Part shown: positions 25,898 to 35,096 of the stretch, piece after piece
Layout: every line of letters starts with the position of its first letter
Position numbering within the stretch: position 1 is the first letter of the stretch
Source: Aureivirga sp. CE67
Lineage (GTDB): Bacteria; Bacteroidota; Bacteroidia; Flavobacteriales; Flavobacteriaceae
Reading direction: 5' to 3'
DNA: 56,094 bases
Assembly: GCF_015767245.1 (NCBI RefSeq)
Contig: NZ_JADOTV010000025.1
Span: 1 to 56,094, forward strand
Position numbers and translations under genes: made by a program
Notes under the pieces: generated by a model
Databases searched by the model: none
What the model was told of the DNA's origin: nothing
What the model saw: the letters and a program-made list of their open reading frames with translations, nothing else

Positions 25898-27496
25898 TTA
25901 TTTCAATCCAATTAAAGATATTAATCCATCAGAAAGTGTTCCTCGCCAATTCACAAAGTTATGACTTCCTTTAAACTCATAATAATCCACATTATAACCT
26001 TTTATTTTCAAAATATCTCGAAATTGTCTGTTCATTCCAAGCATAGAAGCTCCTGCATCATAAAGCCCAATATCCATATAAAATTTTATAGGTAGTCGTT
26101 CGCTTTTCATATACTCATTTATCAGTTTACCATTACTTTCAGGATAAATCCAATGATTTTCATTTTCTGTTCCTTTAATCCAGTATGAACCAGATTGAGA
26201 TAGAACATTCCCTATAACATCTGAATGATTTAATGCAATAAAACTTGCAGCAAAACCACCTCGACTAGAACCTGCCAAAATAACCTTATCAGACTTAGAA
26301 TGGATATTGTATTCTGTACGAACCCAAGGTATAAGTTCGGAAGCAATAAAATCTCCAAAATTTTCACTAATCAAATCTTTACTACGTTTTCTCATTGACC
26401 AAACTAAAACCGTAACAGTTGGAGGGATTTTTTTATCACTCATAAGATTATCCATAATAGTTGGAGTTGGAATTCTTGATTTACGATTTAATCTTGCTCC
26501 ATATGTTTCTCCATCAAAAACTATCAATAAATTATGTTTTACTTGAGGATTATAATTTGCAGGTGTATGTATGGTGATTTTTCTTTCTTCATTTAAATAT
26601 TTACTTTTTATAGAAGTAAGTATTAAAGAACCTTTTTCTACATTTTCCCTTTCAGTTATGTATAATTGTTTAGGAGCATTTGGCATTTCTACAACTCCAT
26701 CGTAAGCATGTTGAACATTTCTATATTCAATCTCATTGTTTGGCCCTGCTTTATCTAAATTAAAATAATTAAACCCATAATTGAATCGTGCGTCTTTAGG
26801 AACTCTTTGTGTTACAAAATGAAGTTTTGAGTTTGGTAAGCGCTGAAAACGTAATCCTAAAAAATCAGGACCTCCACTTAACATTACATATTCCGTATTT
26901 TCATTTGGCACACAAAAATATGTAACCAACATATTTTTATGATCACCTTCTATAGATTCTATTATGTGCCTTTCAGATTGATTGGAAATAAAAGTATCAA
27001 TAACACTTTTATCAGTTAGAGATGATTCCCATAAATTATATAATGTTTTCGTTGGAAGTTCTCTTTTAGTAATTCGTTTAGTATTTTCTAGTAAACTTAA
27101 AATTTGATTTACTTTTAAGGTATAATTACCATTTTTAGAATCTTTTTCTAAAGAATGAATTACAAATTTGTATTTACCAGTTTGATTGGCAGTAATATCA
27201 AATGCCTCATCTCCATCCGTTCCATTAGGACTGTCAATCTGTTTTAAAAACTTCCCATCAGGTTTATAAACATCAATTACAAGATCAAATCCTTTCTGAA
27301 TAACTTTTCCTATTACTGCCATACCATTTTTTAATTCAATCGTATAAATATGATTTTCTTCAGCAGAAATAGTTTTATTAATAACTTCATTAGCAATTAA
27401 TTCTTTTCCGTTATTAGTTTGGGCTAATATTGAATTACTAAAATTTATTGTAAAAAATATCAGGGTAAGTATTGAAAATTTATTAAAATGATTCAT
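25898..27496 (-). CDS. Secreted Fes-type esterase with N-terminal PPC-like domain
   Basis: A 532-residue exported protein: signal peptide (cleavage near ILAQ-TNN), a beta-sandwich resembling a bacterial pre-peptidase C-terminal domain (about 40-130, with GDEAFDITANQTGKYKFVI), a linker domain as in enterochelin esterases (150-280), and an alpha/beta-hydrolase (290-532). The nucleophile is Ser 411 in GSSRGG. The acid is probably the Asp in DIGLYD near 477, and the His is in GSHNFVNW near 515. Related enzymes hydrolyse ferric-siderophore or other ester bonds in the periplasm or outside the cell; the true substrate is unknown. It stands as a single-gene unit behind a decayed form-A leader (27530-27600). 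Confidence 0.85.
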   Translation of the reverse strand: MNHFNKFSILTLIFFTINFSNSILAQTNNGKELIANEVINKTISAEENHIYTIELKNGMAVIGKVIQKGFDLVIDVYKPDGKFLKQIDSPNGTDGDEAFDITANQTGKYKFVIHSLEKDSKNGNYTLKVNQILSLLENTKRITKRELPTKTLYNLWESSLTDKSVIDTFISNQSERHIIESIEGDHKNMLVTYFCVPNENTEYVMLSGGPDFLGLRFQRLPNSKLHFVTQRVPKDARFNYGFNYFNLDKAGPNNEIEYRNVQHAYDGVVEMPNAPKQLYITERENVEKGSLILTSIKSKYLNEERKITIHTPANYNPQVKHNLLIVFDGETYGARLNRKSRIPTPTIMDNLMSDKKIPPTVTVLVWSMRKRSKDLISENFGDFIASELIPWVRTEYNIHSKSDKVILAGSSRGGFAASFIALNHSDVIGNVLSQSGSYWIKGTENENHWIYPESNGKLINEYMKSERLPIKFYMDIGLYDAGASMLGMNRQFRDILKIKGYNVDYYEFKGSHNFVNWRGTLSDGLISLIGLK

Positions 27497-27529
27497 TTAG
27501 TATTTTTTTTCTTTTGTTTCTTTGATTTC

Positions 27530-27635
27530 TATTATATCTGTACTATAAAATATTTGTAAAAATTAAGTTTTCATAGCAGCAGATATCCAAATGTTTATGA
27601 ACTTTTTTATTTTTAACTCAGTTCTTTGCTGTGGT
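27530..27635. repeat. Shortened form-A module
   Basis: The leader TCATAGCAGCAGATATCC and the right core ACTCAGTTCTTTGCTGTGG are kept, but the terminator hairpin and the -33 TTG are missing. The -7 box reads AACATTTG. It looks like an internal deletion of a form-A module. Confidence 0.55.
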
Positions 27636-27963
27636 TCGTTTTTATTTTTTGATCTTTATATTTTATCACAAACTCTTTTGCTTCATGCAGATTTTTGGGA
27701 TATGCAACGTAATTATCAGCCTCTGTTTTAAAACAATCTGATTTACCATTTTTATAAATGTGTTGAAAAGGAAATCCATTAAAAATTAAAAACTTCACAA
27801 GCTCCCACTTTTTCTTTTCTGTTTTTTTTGGTGGTCTAAATTTATGATTTAAAAAAATCATTTGATTTGAACATATTGGGCATTTATTAATTTTCATTTT
27901 TGTAAAATCAACTCCAATGTTTTCCACTCTATAACATTTTAAACATACACTTTTATGTCCCAT
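27613..27963 (-). CDS. Zinc-ribbon protein
   Basis: A 116-residue basic protein with an N-terminal rubredoxin-like zinc site (CLKCYRVE, 18 residues, CPICSNQ) and a C-terminal helical part containing HIYKNGKSDCFKTE. No membrane segment. Small Zn-ribbon proteins of this kind are often nucleic-acid or protein binders. Function unknown. Confidence 0.75.
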   Translation of the reverse strand: MGHKSVCLKCYRVENIGVDFTKMKINKCPICSNQMIFLNHKFRPPKKTEKKKWELVKFLIFNGFPFQHIYKNGKSDCFKTEADNYVAYPKNLHEAKEFVIKYKDQKIKTNHSKELS

Positions 27964-28092
27964 ATATTTTATTTTTAAACACTTTAGTCAGTATTTATAC
28001 TCTTTAAAACTTTCAACTATTTTTTAAAATTTTTCTTTTAAAATCATTTTACTTGATTTTAAGCTTAACTCTTTATTGAAGTACATTTTTAT

Positions 28093-28542
28093 TTATCCAT
28101 TCCATTCATACCAGTAATGTCTTCCAAGTCCTAAATCATTAAACAGAAGTAAATAAATTATTAGAAGTACTAAAAACAAAAAAATTGCAATCCATTTATG
28201 CAACTTCGACTCATTTTTTGCCCTAAATATTCCTACAACCAATATTACAAAAGCAGGTATAAGTCCTAAAACAAGCATAAGATTTGCAACTCCAAGTCCT
28301 TGATGATCATGCCTTCCTCCTGAATATAATTTTATACCAACATCATGAATCATTATTAATCCTGCAAGTATAATACTTTTCCAAATAGGACTTAATTTAT
28401 CATTTAAAATTCCTACCAAAATTGAAATAATAATTATTACAATTGGTGTAAACAAAATTCCATTAGGAGCAAAAAAATGACCAATTAAATCATTCGTAAT
28501 TACAACACCTAATGATATTAATATGGTTATTATATTTTTCAT
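28093..28542 (-). CDS. Multi-spanning membrane protein
   Basis: A 149-residue protein with five hydrophobic helices covering most of its length. A polar loop GGRHDHQGLGVAN between the third and fourth helices carries two His, and the C-terminus is HYWYEWNG. No family is recognised. Confidence 0.75.
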   Translation of the reverse strand: MKNIITILISLGVVITNDLIGHFFAPNGILFTPIVIIIISILVGILNDKLSPIWKSIILAGLIMIHDVGIKLYSGGRHDHQGLGVANLMLVLGLIPAFVILVVGIFRAKNESKLHKWIAIFLFLVLLIIYLLLFNDLGLGRHYWYEWNG

Positions 28543-28662
28543 TACAATTCTTACTTAATATATTTTTCAATAGATTTCTTTTTATTTAATTTCTTCCTTA
28601 TTTCTATTTTAGCTTCTTTTTCAGTTTTTTGCATTATTTGAATTTCATTTTTCTTTAATTAT

Positions 28663-28695
28663 TACTAACAGTTTGTATAAGTTTCACATTTTTCG
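28663..28695. repeat. attC-like half site overlapping a gene end
   Basis: ACTAACAGTTTGTATAAG is the left half of the common attC-like repeat. It reads directly into the last codons of the TPR gene that ends at 28684. Confidence 0.45.
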
Positions 28696-29592
28696 TTTTC
28701 TTTTGATTATCCAAATAACAAAAATGATAAATAACACGAACCCTCCAAATGCTATAAACAGAACTGTCATAGTATTTTGTTTTACAAATCCAATTGTTGC
28801 TTCAGTTCGTTCTGCTTTTTTAGCTAGTGATTTGAATTCAGAAATTCTATCATTCATTAGCTCTGATTCAAATCCATACTCTCTAGCCGCTTCGTAACTT
28901 TCCAAAGCCGCTTCAACATCTCTTATTTGAGCTAAAATATTTCCTAAGTCAAAATAAAGATTACCAACAATTATATTTCTAGGTTTAACAAAAGCAGTTC
29001 TTTCCCTCAATTGATGCCAAATATGATCTTTTAACTTCTCTAGATCATAATTATTTAGATTGGTTGGTATTTTACTATTTCCAAAATCTAACCCTAGAAT
29101 TGAAGTTTTTATATTAGCTGATTTCGAAAGTTTGTATTCCAAAATTTTGATATGAATCCATTCAGAGCCTTTATGTGATTCTGGATTTAACTCTATTGAT
29201 TTTTTAATCCAAGTTAATGCAGCGTCAGGTTTACCCATCAGTTCATAAATAGTCCCAAGATTAGAAGCAGTAGTATACAGATTCGGCTTTATCTGCTCAA
29301 TTTCTTCATAGATTTTTTTTGCTTTTTGATATTCTCCTAAATATGTCAGTGTAGCTGCATAATCAGAATAGTACTCTAAAGAATCAGAACGTTTATACGC
29401 AGCCAATAATTCTTCAGACTTATTAATCAATTTTAAAGTATCAATTTCTCTATTCCACACTTTTCCGCTTGAAGGATCCGTGTATACGACTTCTCCTGTT
29501 AAAAGTGTTCTATACTCATTTATGCAAGCGAAAGAACTTCCGATTGAAAGTATTAAAGTGATGATTAAAAGTTTTTTTTTCGTCATTTTCAA
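28684..29592 (-). CDS. TPR protein with signal peptide and C-terminal membrane helix
   Basis: A 302-residue protein: a signal peptide (LLIITLILSIGSSFAC), three or more tetratricopeptide repeats (YAATLTYLGEYQKAKKIYEE, then NLGTIYELMGKPDAALTWIK, and LGNILAQIRDVEAALESYEAA), and a C-terminal transmembrane helix with a KRKRK stop-transfer end. The topology predicts a periplasmic repeat domain anchored in the inner membrane. Such proteins usually scaffold others; no partner is visible. Its stop codon lies inside an attC-like half site. Confidence 0.8.
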   Translation of the reverse strand: MKMTKKKLLIITLILSIGSSFACINEYRTLLTGEVVYTDPSSGKVWNREIDTLKLINKSEELLAAYKRSDSLEYYSDYAATLTYLGEYQKAKKIYEEIEQIKPNLYTTASNLGTIYELMGKPDAALTWIKKSIELNPESHKGSEWIHIKILEYKLSKSANIKTSILGLDFGNSKIPTNLNNYDLEKLKDHIWHQLRERTAFVKPRNIIVGNLYFDLGNILAQIRDVEAALESYEAAREYGFESELMNDRISEFKSLAKKAERTEATIGFVKQNTMTVLFIAFGGFVLFIIFVIWIIKRKRKM

Positions 29593-29763
29593 TAATTGTT
29601 TTACTTGATTTTTAAAAAAATCCTTTATTATACAATGTTTTTATTCACTTTTTAATTAAAATCTATAACCTAAATGCACTCCAAATCTCGTAACAAAACT
29701 TTATTAAAATATTTAACAATGATTAGTATAAAAAGTATTTAAACATACCAGATATTGGTTTAT
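29593..29763. other. Intergenic remnant
   Basis: No intact gene. A 12-codon minus-strand stretch ending GVHLGYRF (29656-29700) looks like the C-terminus of an outer-membrane beta-barrel protein, so a larger gene may have been lost here. Confidence 0.3.
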
Positions 29764-30528
29764 TTATTTCTCCCAAATCTTCCTTACTAATTTCAATAGT
29801 TTTGGCTTTTCATTTTTATTCTTTTGAGTCATCTTTTTGACATCTTCCATTGTCATTTTAACTACATTGGCTTTTTCCCATTCTTCATATGTTGGCTGTT
29901 TTAATTCTGCGCCACCTTTGTGCGGAGTTTGGTTAAAACCTTTAGGAGGCAATGGTAATCTGTCTTCACACTCTTTTGAGCATAGATTTGTAAGTAAAGG
30001 CACATTATCCGTATCTATTCTTAATGTAATCCATAGTTGATTTGTCTCATTATAAGACATGCTTTTATCACAAACACTACACTTGACTCTTTCTCCTTCA
30101 TATCTCACCGGATTATGATCCAACTTAGGAAACGGTTTTCTATTTTTGTAATTACCAAAAAGAGCTCTTGCACTTATTCTTCTGTCCTTTAAATTCTTAC
30201 ATTTAGTAAGTTCATACGGAAACCATTTTAAATCATATGAAGTATATGGATCAAAATATTCTAATGATTCCATTTGACCAATTTCAGGAGGAATTCTTTT
30301 AAGATTACTTCCATAAAGCCAAACTTTCTTAACTTTTTTTAGTTTCTTGATAGATTCTGGCAAAGTATATATCTGAGCAAACAATTCATCTCTCAAATAA
30401 TCCCTTGGAGAAAATACATCATCGCCTTTCTCAGCAACAATATCGACATATTCACAAAACTTCTTCCAAGCTTCAGAATTCCTATCCTGAACGTTATTTT
30501 TGATTTTCGATATAATATTATTACTCAT
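29764..30528 (-). CDS. Leucine-rich-repeat protein with Zn-binding region
   Basis: A 254-residue cytoplasmic protein. The middle carries two or three leucine-rich repeats (LPESIKKLKKVKKVWLYGSN, then LKRIPPEIGQMESLEYF, then WFPYELTKCKNLKD). The C-terminal half has four Cys in two pairs (CSVCDKSM and LCSKECEDR), as in a small zinc finger. LRR plus zinc-finger proteins in bacteria usually mediate protein contacts. Function unknown. Confidence 0.75.
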   Translation of the reverse strand: MSNNIISKIKNNVQDRNSEAWKKFCEYVDIVAEKGDDVFSPRDYLRDELFAQIYTLPESIKKLKKVKKVWLYGSNLKRIPPEIGQMESLEYFDPYTSYDLKWFPYELTKCKNLKDRRISARALFGNYKNRKPFPKLDHNPVRYEGERVKCSVCDKSMSYNETNQLWITLRIDTDNVPLLTNLCSKECEDRLPLPPKGFNQTPHKGGAELKQPTYEEWEKANVVKMTMEDVKKMTQKNKNEKPKLLKLVRKIWEK

Positions 30529-30540
30529 TTTCTCTAAAAA

Positions 30541-30618
30541 TGTAACGGTTTGTGTAAGTTTAATTTCTTGTATTGCGCCCCTAGAGCAATAAGTGAAATT
30601 TGTACATTGTTATTAGCT
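30541..30618. repeat. attC-like site
   Basis: Left TGTAACGGTTTGTGTAAG; right GAAATTTGTACATTGTTATTAGC. The arms GTGTAAGTTT and AAATTTGTAC pair imperfectly, with TTGCGCCCC-GAGCAA in the head. The stop codon of the next gene lies within the right core. Confidence 0.6.
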
Positions 30619-30954
30619 TTTATATTCCTCTATATTAAAATTTGAATTCATATAATCCAAAAAACCTTCATTATTTAATTCCTTCATTTTCAATTCAATT
30701 TTCTCTTCTATATATTTTAATACAATGTCAAAAGAATATTTTTCAATTATTTCAATATGATTTAATTCTTCTGAATATTTCTGATTTTCAAATCCAAGTT
30801 TATCACATAAAAAGAAATAAAAAGTTTCTACTCCTTCTTCGTTCAATTTCTTAAAATCAATTTCTACTGATATAAAAAAGTTTTCTTTAGGTGAAAAATT
30901 TTTCAAATCTGGACAATCTGAACTTCCATAGCTAAAAATTTTATAATCGTTCAT
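30613..30954 (-). CDS. Imm8-like immunity protein
   Basis: A 113-residue acidic protein. The order of features (SDCPDLKNFSPKENFFISVEI, then a helix-strand pair around FYFFLCDKLG, then a long final helix KYSFDIVLKYIEEKIE) matches immunity protein family Imm8, with its 'Y.SPD..DL..Y.P' opening and '.YD...I...I' helix. The match is from memory. If it is right, it neutralises a toxin nuclease delivered by a competitor. No toxin gene is adjacent, as expected for an orphan immunity cassette. Confidence 0.7.
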   Translation of the reverse strand: MNDYKIFSYGSSDCPDLKNFSPKENFFISVEIDFKKLNEEGVETFYFFLCDKLGFENQKYSEELNHIEIIEKYSFDIVLKYIEEKIELKMKELNNEGFLDYMNSNFNIEEYKS

Positions 30955-31037
30955 TTATTTTCTTACTTAAACTAAAAATTTAAAATACACTTAGTTGCAC
31001 AAACAACCATATAACTTGCAATGCACTTTTTATTATT

Positions 31038-31850
31038 TTAAAACATTATACCACAATCATATTCTAATAAAACAGTTTTTTCATACTGTCTAAGTTTATG
31101 AGGCCATTGTTGTGTTATACTGAATTTTCTTTCAATGAACCCTTCCCAAGGTCCTAGCGTAACAATTCTAACACTCACGGAATCATTATTATGTACTACT
31201 ATTTTGGGTTCTGGGTCAATTGATAAGGCCTGTAACTTTTCATTATTCGAAAACTTATAATAAAAGTCATTTTTTAATTCTGTAAACTCTTTAATTCTCT
31301 GTTTCGAAGTAATCAGGTCTGTGTGGCCATAATTTGAATGCCCAAATTTACAATAGTTGTCACCAAATAGTGAGAAAACCAAAAATTGAAAATATCCAAA
31401 ATCCGATTTTATTTGAATAGGTGTTAAGTATTCAACCGAATCTTGATAATCAAATAATTTTTCGGATAGTTTCCAATCTGCAAACTCTCCATCAAACTCC
31501 TTAACAGATTTCGATAGTTTGTCCTTAATTTTCATTCCGAGCGAGTCGTTCCTTTCAAATGCTAATATTAATGGTCTACCAGCATCACCGAAGTGTCTAT
31601 AATGAGACTCAAGCGACCAATTCGAATCAATTTTAAGCTGATCAAAGTAAGTGAGGTAACTCTCGAAATCTAAGTCGCAATAATATGTGCTGTCTTTTTT
31701 ATCAAATTTTATGTCAGCAAGATTTTGTAATTCAACTAAACCATCAACAAACTTTTCATAACTGTTATCAGGTGGTCGGTTTTCTTTTTGAGAACACGAC
31801 AAACCACATAAAATAATGACTAAAATGGATATAGTTTTAAGTTTTTTCAT
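31038..31850 (-). CDS. Lipoprotein of unknown function
   Basis: About 270 residues from the ATG at 31850, chosen because it is followed at once by a lipoprotein signal (TISILVIILCGLSC). The 20 extra codons upstream would bury that signal. The mature domain is acidic and aromatic with repeated YF/WF motifs (YCDLDFESYLTYFDQL, GYFQFLVFSLFGDNYC). No family is recognised. Promoter at 31952-31982. Confidence 0.8.
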   Translation of the reverse strand: MKKLKTISILVIILCGLSCSQKENRPPDNSYEKFVDGLVELQNLADIKFDKKDSTYYCDLDFESYLTYFDQLKIDSNWSLESHYRHFGDAGRPLILAFERNDSLGMKIKDKLSKSVKEFDGEFADWKLSEKLFDYQDSVEYLTPIQIKSDFGYFQFLVFSLFGDNYCKFGHSNYGHTDLITSKQRIKEFTELKNDFYYKFSNNEKLQALSIDPEPKIVVHNNDSVSVRIVTLGPWEGFIERKFSITQQWPHKLRQYEKTVLLEYDCGIMF

Positions 31851-31951
31851 TATTATGCATAACTTAATTGTAATAAGAATCTTCGTTATTTCAATTATAC
31901 CTGTAACCATAAAATTTCTGTAAATTTTAAATTTTCATAGCAGCAGATGTC

Positions 31952-31982
31952 CAAATATAGAAGAATCCAATTTTTTTAACAA
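31952..31982 (-). promoter_or_regulatory. Form-A promoter
   Basis: Minus-strand TTG (31980-31982), 20 bases, TATATTTG (31952-31959). It points into the lipoprotein gene ending at 31038. Confidence 0.8.
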
Positions 31983-32058
31983 ATAAAGAAAATAAATATT
32001 TAAATCAACTATCAAAAACTTATAAACACTATATTTTAAAAGAGTTGGTTTAAAAAAA

Positions 32059-32084
32059 GCATATCAAAATAAATTTTAATATGC
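32059..32084 (-). terminator. Hairpin terminator of form-A repeat
   Basis: GCATAT(C/T)AAAAT arms with A7 to the left (T7 on the minus strand). It ends the 32158-33603 gene. Confidence 0.75.
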
Positions 32085-32157
32085 TTAGATAAATATCTTA
32101 TAAGATTAAGATTGTTTTACTTAGTTTTTTAGCTCAGTTATTTATTGTAACTAATTT

Positions 32158-33603
32158 TTATTTTTTCATTTTAATTACTCCTGCAAATGTCGCAGCCCAA
32201 ATGATTCCGTTTTTGTCCTTAGCTAACTTCATAACATGAATGCTTGGAACTTCGGAATTTTCGGGTGTATAAATTTCCCATTTGTCACTTTCTAAATCAT
32301 AACGAATAAGTCCTACGCTATTTAATGCAATCCATAAAACTCCATTCTCTTCATCAAGCAGAAAATCATTTATATCGTTCTTAGAGAAAAGCTTGGAATT
32401 CTTTGGTCTTATGGAAGTCCATTCTCCATTTGGTTTCAAAAGCCACATACCTGCTTTTGTCTTGTCTTTACTGTAAAGATCGAACCAAAAATTACCCTTG
32501 CTATCTTCAAATACTTGTGAGATAGAACCTTCTTTTAGTGGCGAGTCAGATTCGTTAAACTCAATGGTTTTGTCTTTGTCAATCCTAATATTACCCTCAT
32601 ATGTTCCAATCCACAAACGATCTTGACTATCAACATAAACCCCTGATACATTACTAGAAGGTAGCTTTGAATTAGAGGTATCAATTACATTCCAATTGTC
32701 CCCATCATACTTGGCTAAACCTTGCGATGAAGTTAGATAAACATTATTAAAATTATCAGAGTAGATTTTCCTTGGCCAAGCAACAGGTGAATTGATTGAA
32801 TCGTAAACAGTCCAATTGCTACCGTCAAATTTATATGCTTCCCAACCTGCTGCCAACCAAATATTCCCTTTAGCATCTAATGCACCATGTCTTATTGAAG
32901 TTGCTCTATTTTTATTGTATTTAACTGGTTTTAAAGCGGAATTTGTAACTCCAAAAACTTCCATTTGATCATCAGTCATTTTTACAAGTCCATTATCTGT
33001 ACCAATCCATATATTTTCATTAGTAGACAAAACAGTTCTGGTCATATCCCATGGAAGTTTTGAATTTGATTGTGTTAATACAGTCCATTGAACTGAAAGA
33101 TCTTTTTCGTCTGAACCCTTGATATCAGGTGTTCCAACGGATTTTAAATTAGTATTATTTTTAAAGTCAAATTGAAGTCTTCTAATTCCTAATTTTCCAT
33201 TCTGAAAAACGAGTTCAAGAGAAACGGAGACACTTTGAGCTTTTTTGTCTTTCATAGAAGGAGTCCATTTAGACATTGAATAAATAGCGTTTTGCAAGCC
33301 CAGTTTTTTAGAGCTAACATTTGTCCTGTTCTCTGAACTTAAAAGACACGCACTTCCTAAAGTGTCAACTAAAATTTGAACTCTTATCGAACCATTGATC
33401 TTCTTAAGCTTCTTTTGATTCAAACTGTTTAATATACTCTCTGCAGCATCTTCAGGTAATTCGGCTTTTGGTTCTCCGCAATCAAGACAGAATCGGCTCA
33501 ATTTGCAATCTTCATATTTTTCAGAATAGAGAAATTGTCCAAAGGACGATTGAGTTATTAGGAATAAAATTCCAATCAAAAGTAATTGTTTTATGTATTT
33601 CAT
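32158..33603 (-). CDS. Secreted two-component-type beta-propeller protein
   Basis: A 481-residue exported protein: a signal peptide (LLLIGILFLITQSSFGQ), a TonB-C-like domain at about 45-140 (GSIRVQILVDTLGSACLL, then MSKWTPSMKDKKAQSVSVS), and a propeller of about seven repeats with the recurring 'IWIGTDNGLVK.D' motif (for example IWLAAGWEAYKFDG, LWIGTYEGNIRID, IWAATFAGVIKM). These are Reg_prop-type blades as found in hybrid two-component sensors, but there is no membrane helix or kinase. It is therefore a stand-alone propeller, possibly a ligand-binding or surface protein. Confidence 0.8.
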   Translation of the reverse strand: MKYIKQLLLIGILFLITQSSFGQFLYSEKYEDCKLSRFCLDCGEPKAELPEDAAESILNSLNQKKLKKINGSIRVQILVDTLGSACLLSSENRTNVSSKKLGLQNAIYSMSKWTPSMKDKKAQSVSVSLELVFQNGKLGIRRLQFDFKNNTNLKSVGTPDIKGSDEKDLSVQWTVLTQSNSKLPWDMTRTVLSTNENIWIGTDNGLVKMTDDQMEVFGVTNSALKPVKYNKNRATSIRHGALDAKGNIWLAAGWEAYKFDGSNWTVYDSINSPVAWPRKIYSDNFNNVYLTSSQGLAKYDGDNWNVIDTSNSKLPSSNVSGVYVDSQDRLWIGTYEGNIRIDKDKTIEFNESDSPLKEGSISQVFEDSKGNFWFDLYSKDKTKAGMWLLKPNGEWTSIRPKNSKLFSKNDINDFLLDEENGVLWIALNSVGLIRYDLESDKWEIYTPENSEVPSIHVMKLAKDKNGIIWAATFAGVIKMKK

Positions 33604-33616
33604 TTTTCTTTTAATG

Positions 33617-33680
33617 TGCTCAACAATTTGACTAAAATATCGTGCAATGGTTAGGTTGGTTAGGCATGCATTTTAGTTTT
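33617..33680. repeat. Weak attC-like palindrome
   Basis: CTCAACAATTTGACTAAAAT at the left and GCATTTTAG at the right pair through CTAAAAT/ATTTTAG. The head includes GGTTAGGTTGGTTAGG. It is placed between two co-oriented genes. Confidence 0.35.
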
Positions 33681-33698
33681 TATTGGCTAGTTCTTTTT

Positions 33699-34034
33699 TT
33701 AATATTCATTTTCTAATTCCTTAAACATACACTGAAACAAATTCAATGTCTCAAGTTTCTCCATTAAGATAGAATCCGTTTTAATCAGAATGTGAATCAT
33801 ATCTGATTTTTCTTCTGCATCATAAGCAAATTGAAAATCCATCGTGAAGCTCTCTCCTTCAAATCGATAATTTGACCATTGATTCATTTCATCATTTGTT
33901 CCAATCAATTTGTATTTTATACTCTCAATTTCGATTTCGTCCAAATCATATTTTGATAATTCTGCGAGCATGGTTAAAATCCCAGTCAGCTTATGACTCC
34001 AAAACCAAAATCCATATTCAATCTTTTCTTTCAT
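33699..34034 (-). CDS. Unknown small protein
   Basis: A 111-residue acidic protein with an aromatic N-terminus (YGFWFWSHKLTG) and a single strand-rich domain. No signal and no recognised family. The size and acidity are immunity-like. Confidence 0.7.
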   Translation of the reverse strand: MKEKIEYGFWFWSHKLTGILTMLAELSKYDLDEIEIESIKYKLIGTNDEMNQWSNYRFEGESFTMDFQFAYDAEEKSDMIHILIKTDSILMEKLETLNLFQCMFKELENEY

Positions 34035-34044
34035 TTTAATATTT

Positions 34045-34105
34045 CCCTAATGTTTTATGTAAAATGTGTTGTAATGCATTTTCATATATTGTTTGTGGTT
34101 TGTTT
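34045..34105. repeat. attC-like site (short TGC-loop type)
   Basis: CCCTAATGTTTTATGTAAAA, then TGTGTTGTAATGCATTTTCA and a right core ATTGTTTGTGG. It resembles the site at 47999-48058 in its AAAATG...GCATTTT head. Confidence 0.45.
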
Positions 34106-35011
34106 TTAATACTCTGAAAACCATTCAAAACTCTCAATTTCTAAATATTCTTTTGGAACTTCTTTTAATACCTTACCCTGTTTATCTGTTGGTCTATATT
34201 CTCTTTTTATTGTTTTAATAAATTGTCCTTTTTGAGAAACATCTGGATAAATAAACTCTAAAGTATCAATTTCAAGTCCATTCCACTTATATTTATAAAG
34301 TCCAACTTCACCTGGGTGTCCATACCCTACTCCTCTAATTACTTTTTCACTCGCTGAAAAGGTTGGATTTATAAACCTATAGTCGGATGTAAACTTTCCA
34401 TCTGGTTGATTCAAATATACATTATACACATTTCTTCTACAGCAACCTGATGATGGATACCAATGAACAAGAAAGTCATTTAATTTATCTCCATTTACAT
34501 CAAATACTGTGTCTCGAATATATGTCATTTCACCTTGTTCTCTTGTAATTAATTCTTCTGTTTTTTCTCCTTTTATCTTATAAATATTTATGTAGGTTGC
34601 CCAAGGTACATGTCTACGCAGAAGAAAGTATTTACTTCCATTTTTGAAAACATCGCTAATTTCAATTTCTATATAGATTGAAAATGAATTATCGTAAGAT
34701 TGAATTTCATATTCCTTTATAAAGTTGTCATTTTGGAATTCTTTTTTCGCAATTTTAAACGCATCTTTTAAAGCAAAATCAAGGCTTAAACTATCAATGT
34801 TTTCTTCTTCCTCAATTTGTTTTTTTCTCTCTTCTTTAGTTAGTTTTTTCTCTGATTCAATTCTTTGTGGAGTCGATTTCTTAGTATCAATTAAAGAATT
34901 ATCAACATCATTTTTTACTTTGATATTAGTGTCCGATTCTTTAACTGTTTGTCCACAACTATAAAGCAGACCGACTACAATTGATATTAGTATGATATTT
35001 ATTATTTTCAT
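34106..35011 (-). CDS. Lipoprotein with FG-GAP-like segment
   Basis: A 301-residue lipoprotein (IILISIVVGLLYSC, Cys 19). A charged, low-complexity linker at about 40-75 (KKLTKEERKKQIEEEENI) precedes a beta-rich domain containing FDVNGDKLNDFLVHWYP, an FG-GAP-like calcium-site motif, then SSGCCRRNVYNVYL with a Cys pair. It is probably a surface or periplasmic protein. This DVNGD-plus-CC combination recurs in small Bacteroidota lipoproteins; the function is unknown. Confidence 0.8.
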   Translation of the reverse strand: MKIINIILISIVVGLLYSCGQTVKESDTNIKVKNDVDNSLIDTKKSTPQRIESEKKLTKEERKKQIEEEENIDSLSLDFALKDAFKIAKKEFQNDNFIKEYEIQSYDNSFSIYIEIEISDVFKNGSKYFLLRRHVPWATYINIYKIKGEKTEELITREQGEMTYIRDTVFDVNGDKLNDFLVHWYPSSGCCRRNVYNVYLNQPDGKFTSDYRFINPTFSASEKVIRGVGYGHPGEVGLYKYKWNGLEIDTLEFIYPDVSQKGQFIKTIKREYRPTDKQGKVLKEVPKEYLEIESFEWFSEY

Positions 35012-35019
35012 TTCATTTC

Positions 35020-35096
35020 CGTTAATGACTTGTGTAATTTTGCACTTTTGCGTTGTGTATAAAGAAAAAGTAAATCTTATACTTTGTTATGAGTTA
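35020..35096. repeat. attC-like site
   Basis: Left TTAATGACTTGTGTAA; right AAATCTTATACTTTGTTATGAG. Arms ACTTGTGTAA and TTATACTTTG. The right core shares TAACT/AGTTA with the left core of the next site at 35622. Confidence 0.5.

Noticed and set aside
28570-28653. 27-codon Lys-rich minus-strand frame (MQKTEKEAKIEIRKKLNKKK)
   Set aside because: Very short, low complexity and without a visible promoter. It may be the tail of a lost gene but is not supportable.
29656-29700. C-terminal end of an outer-membrane barrel protein (GVHLGYRF stop)
   Set aside because: Only 12 codons remain and a stop precedes them; too short to annotate as a gene. Mentioned as a possible remnant only.
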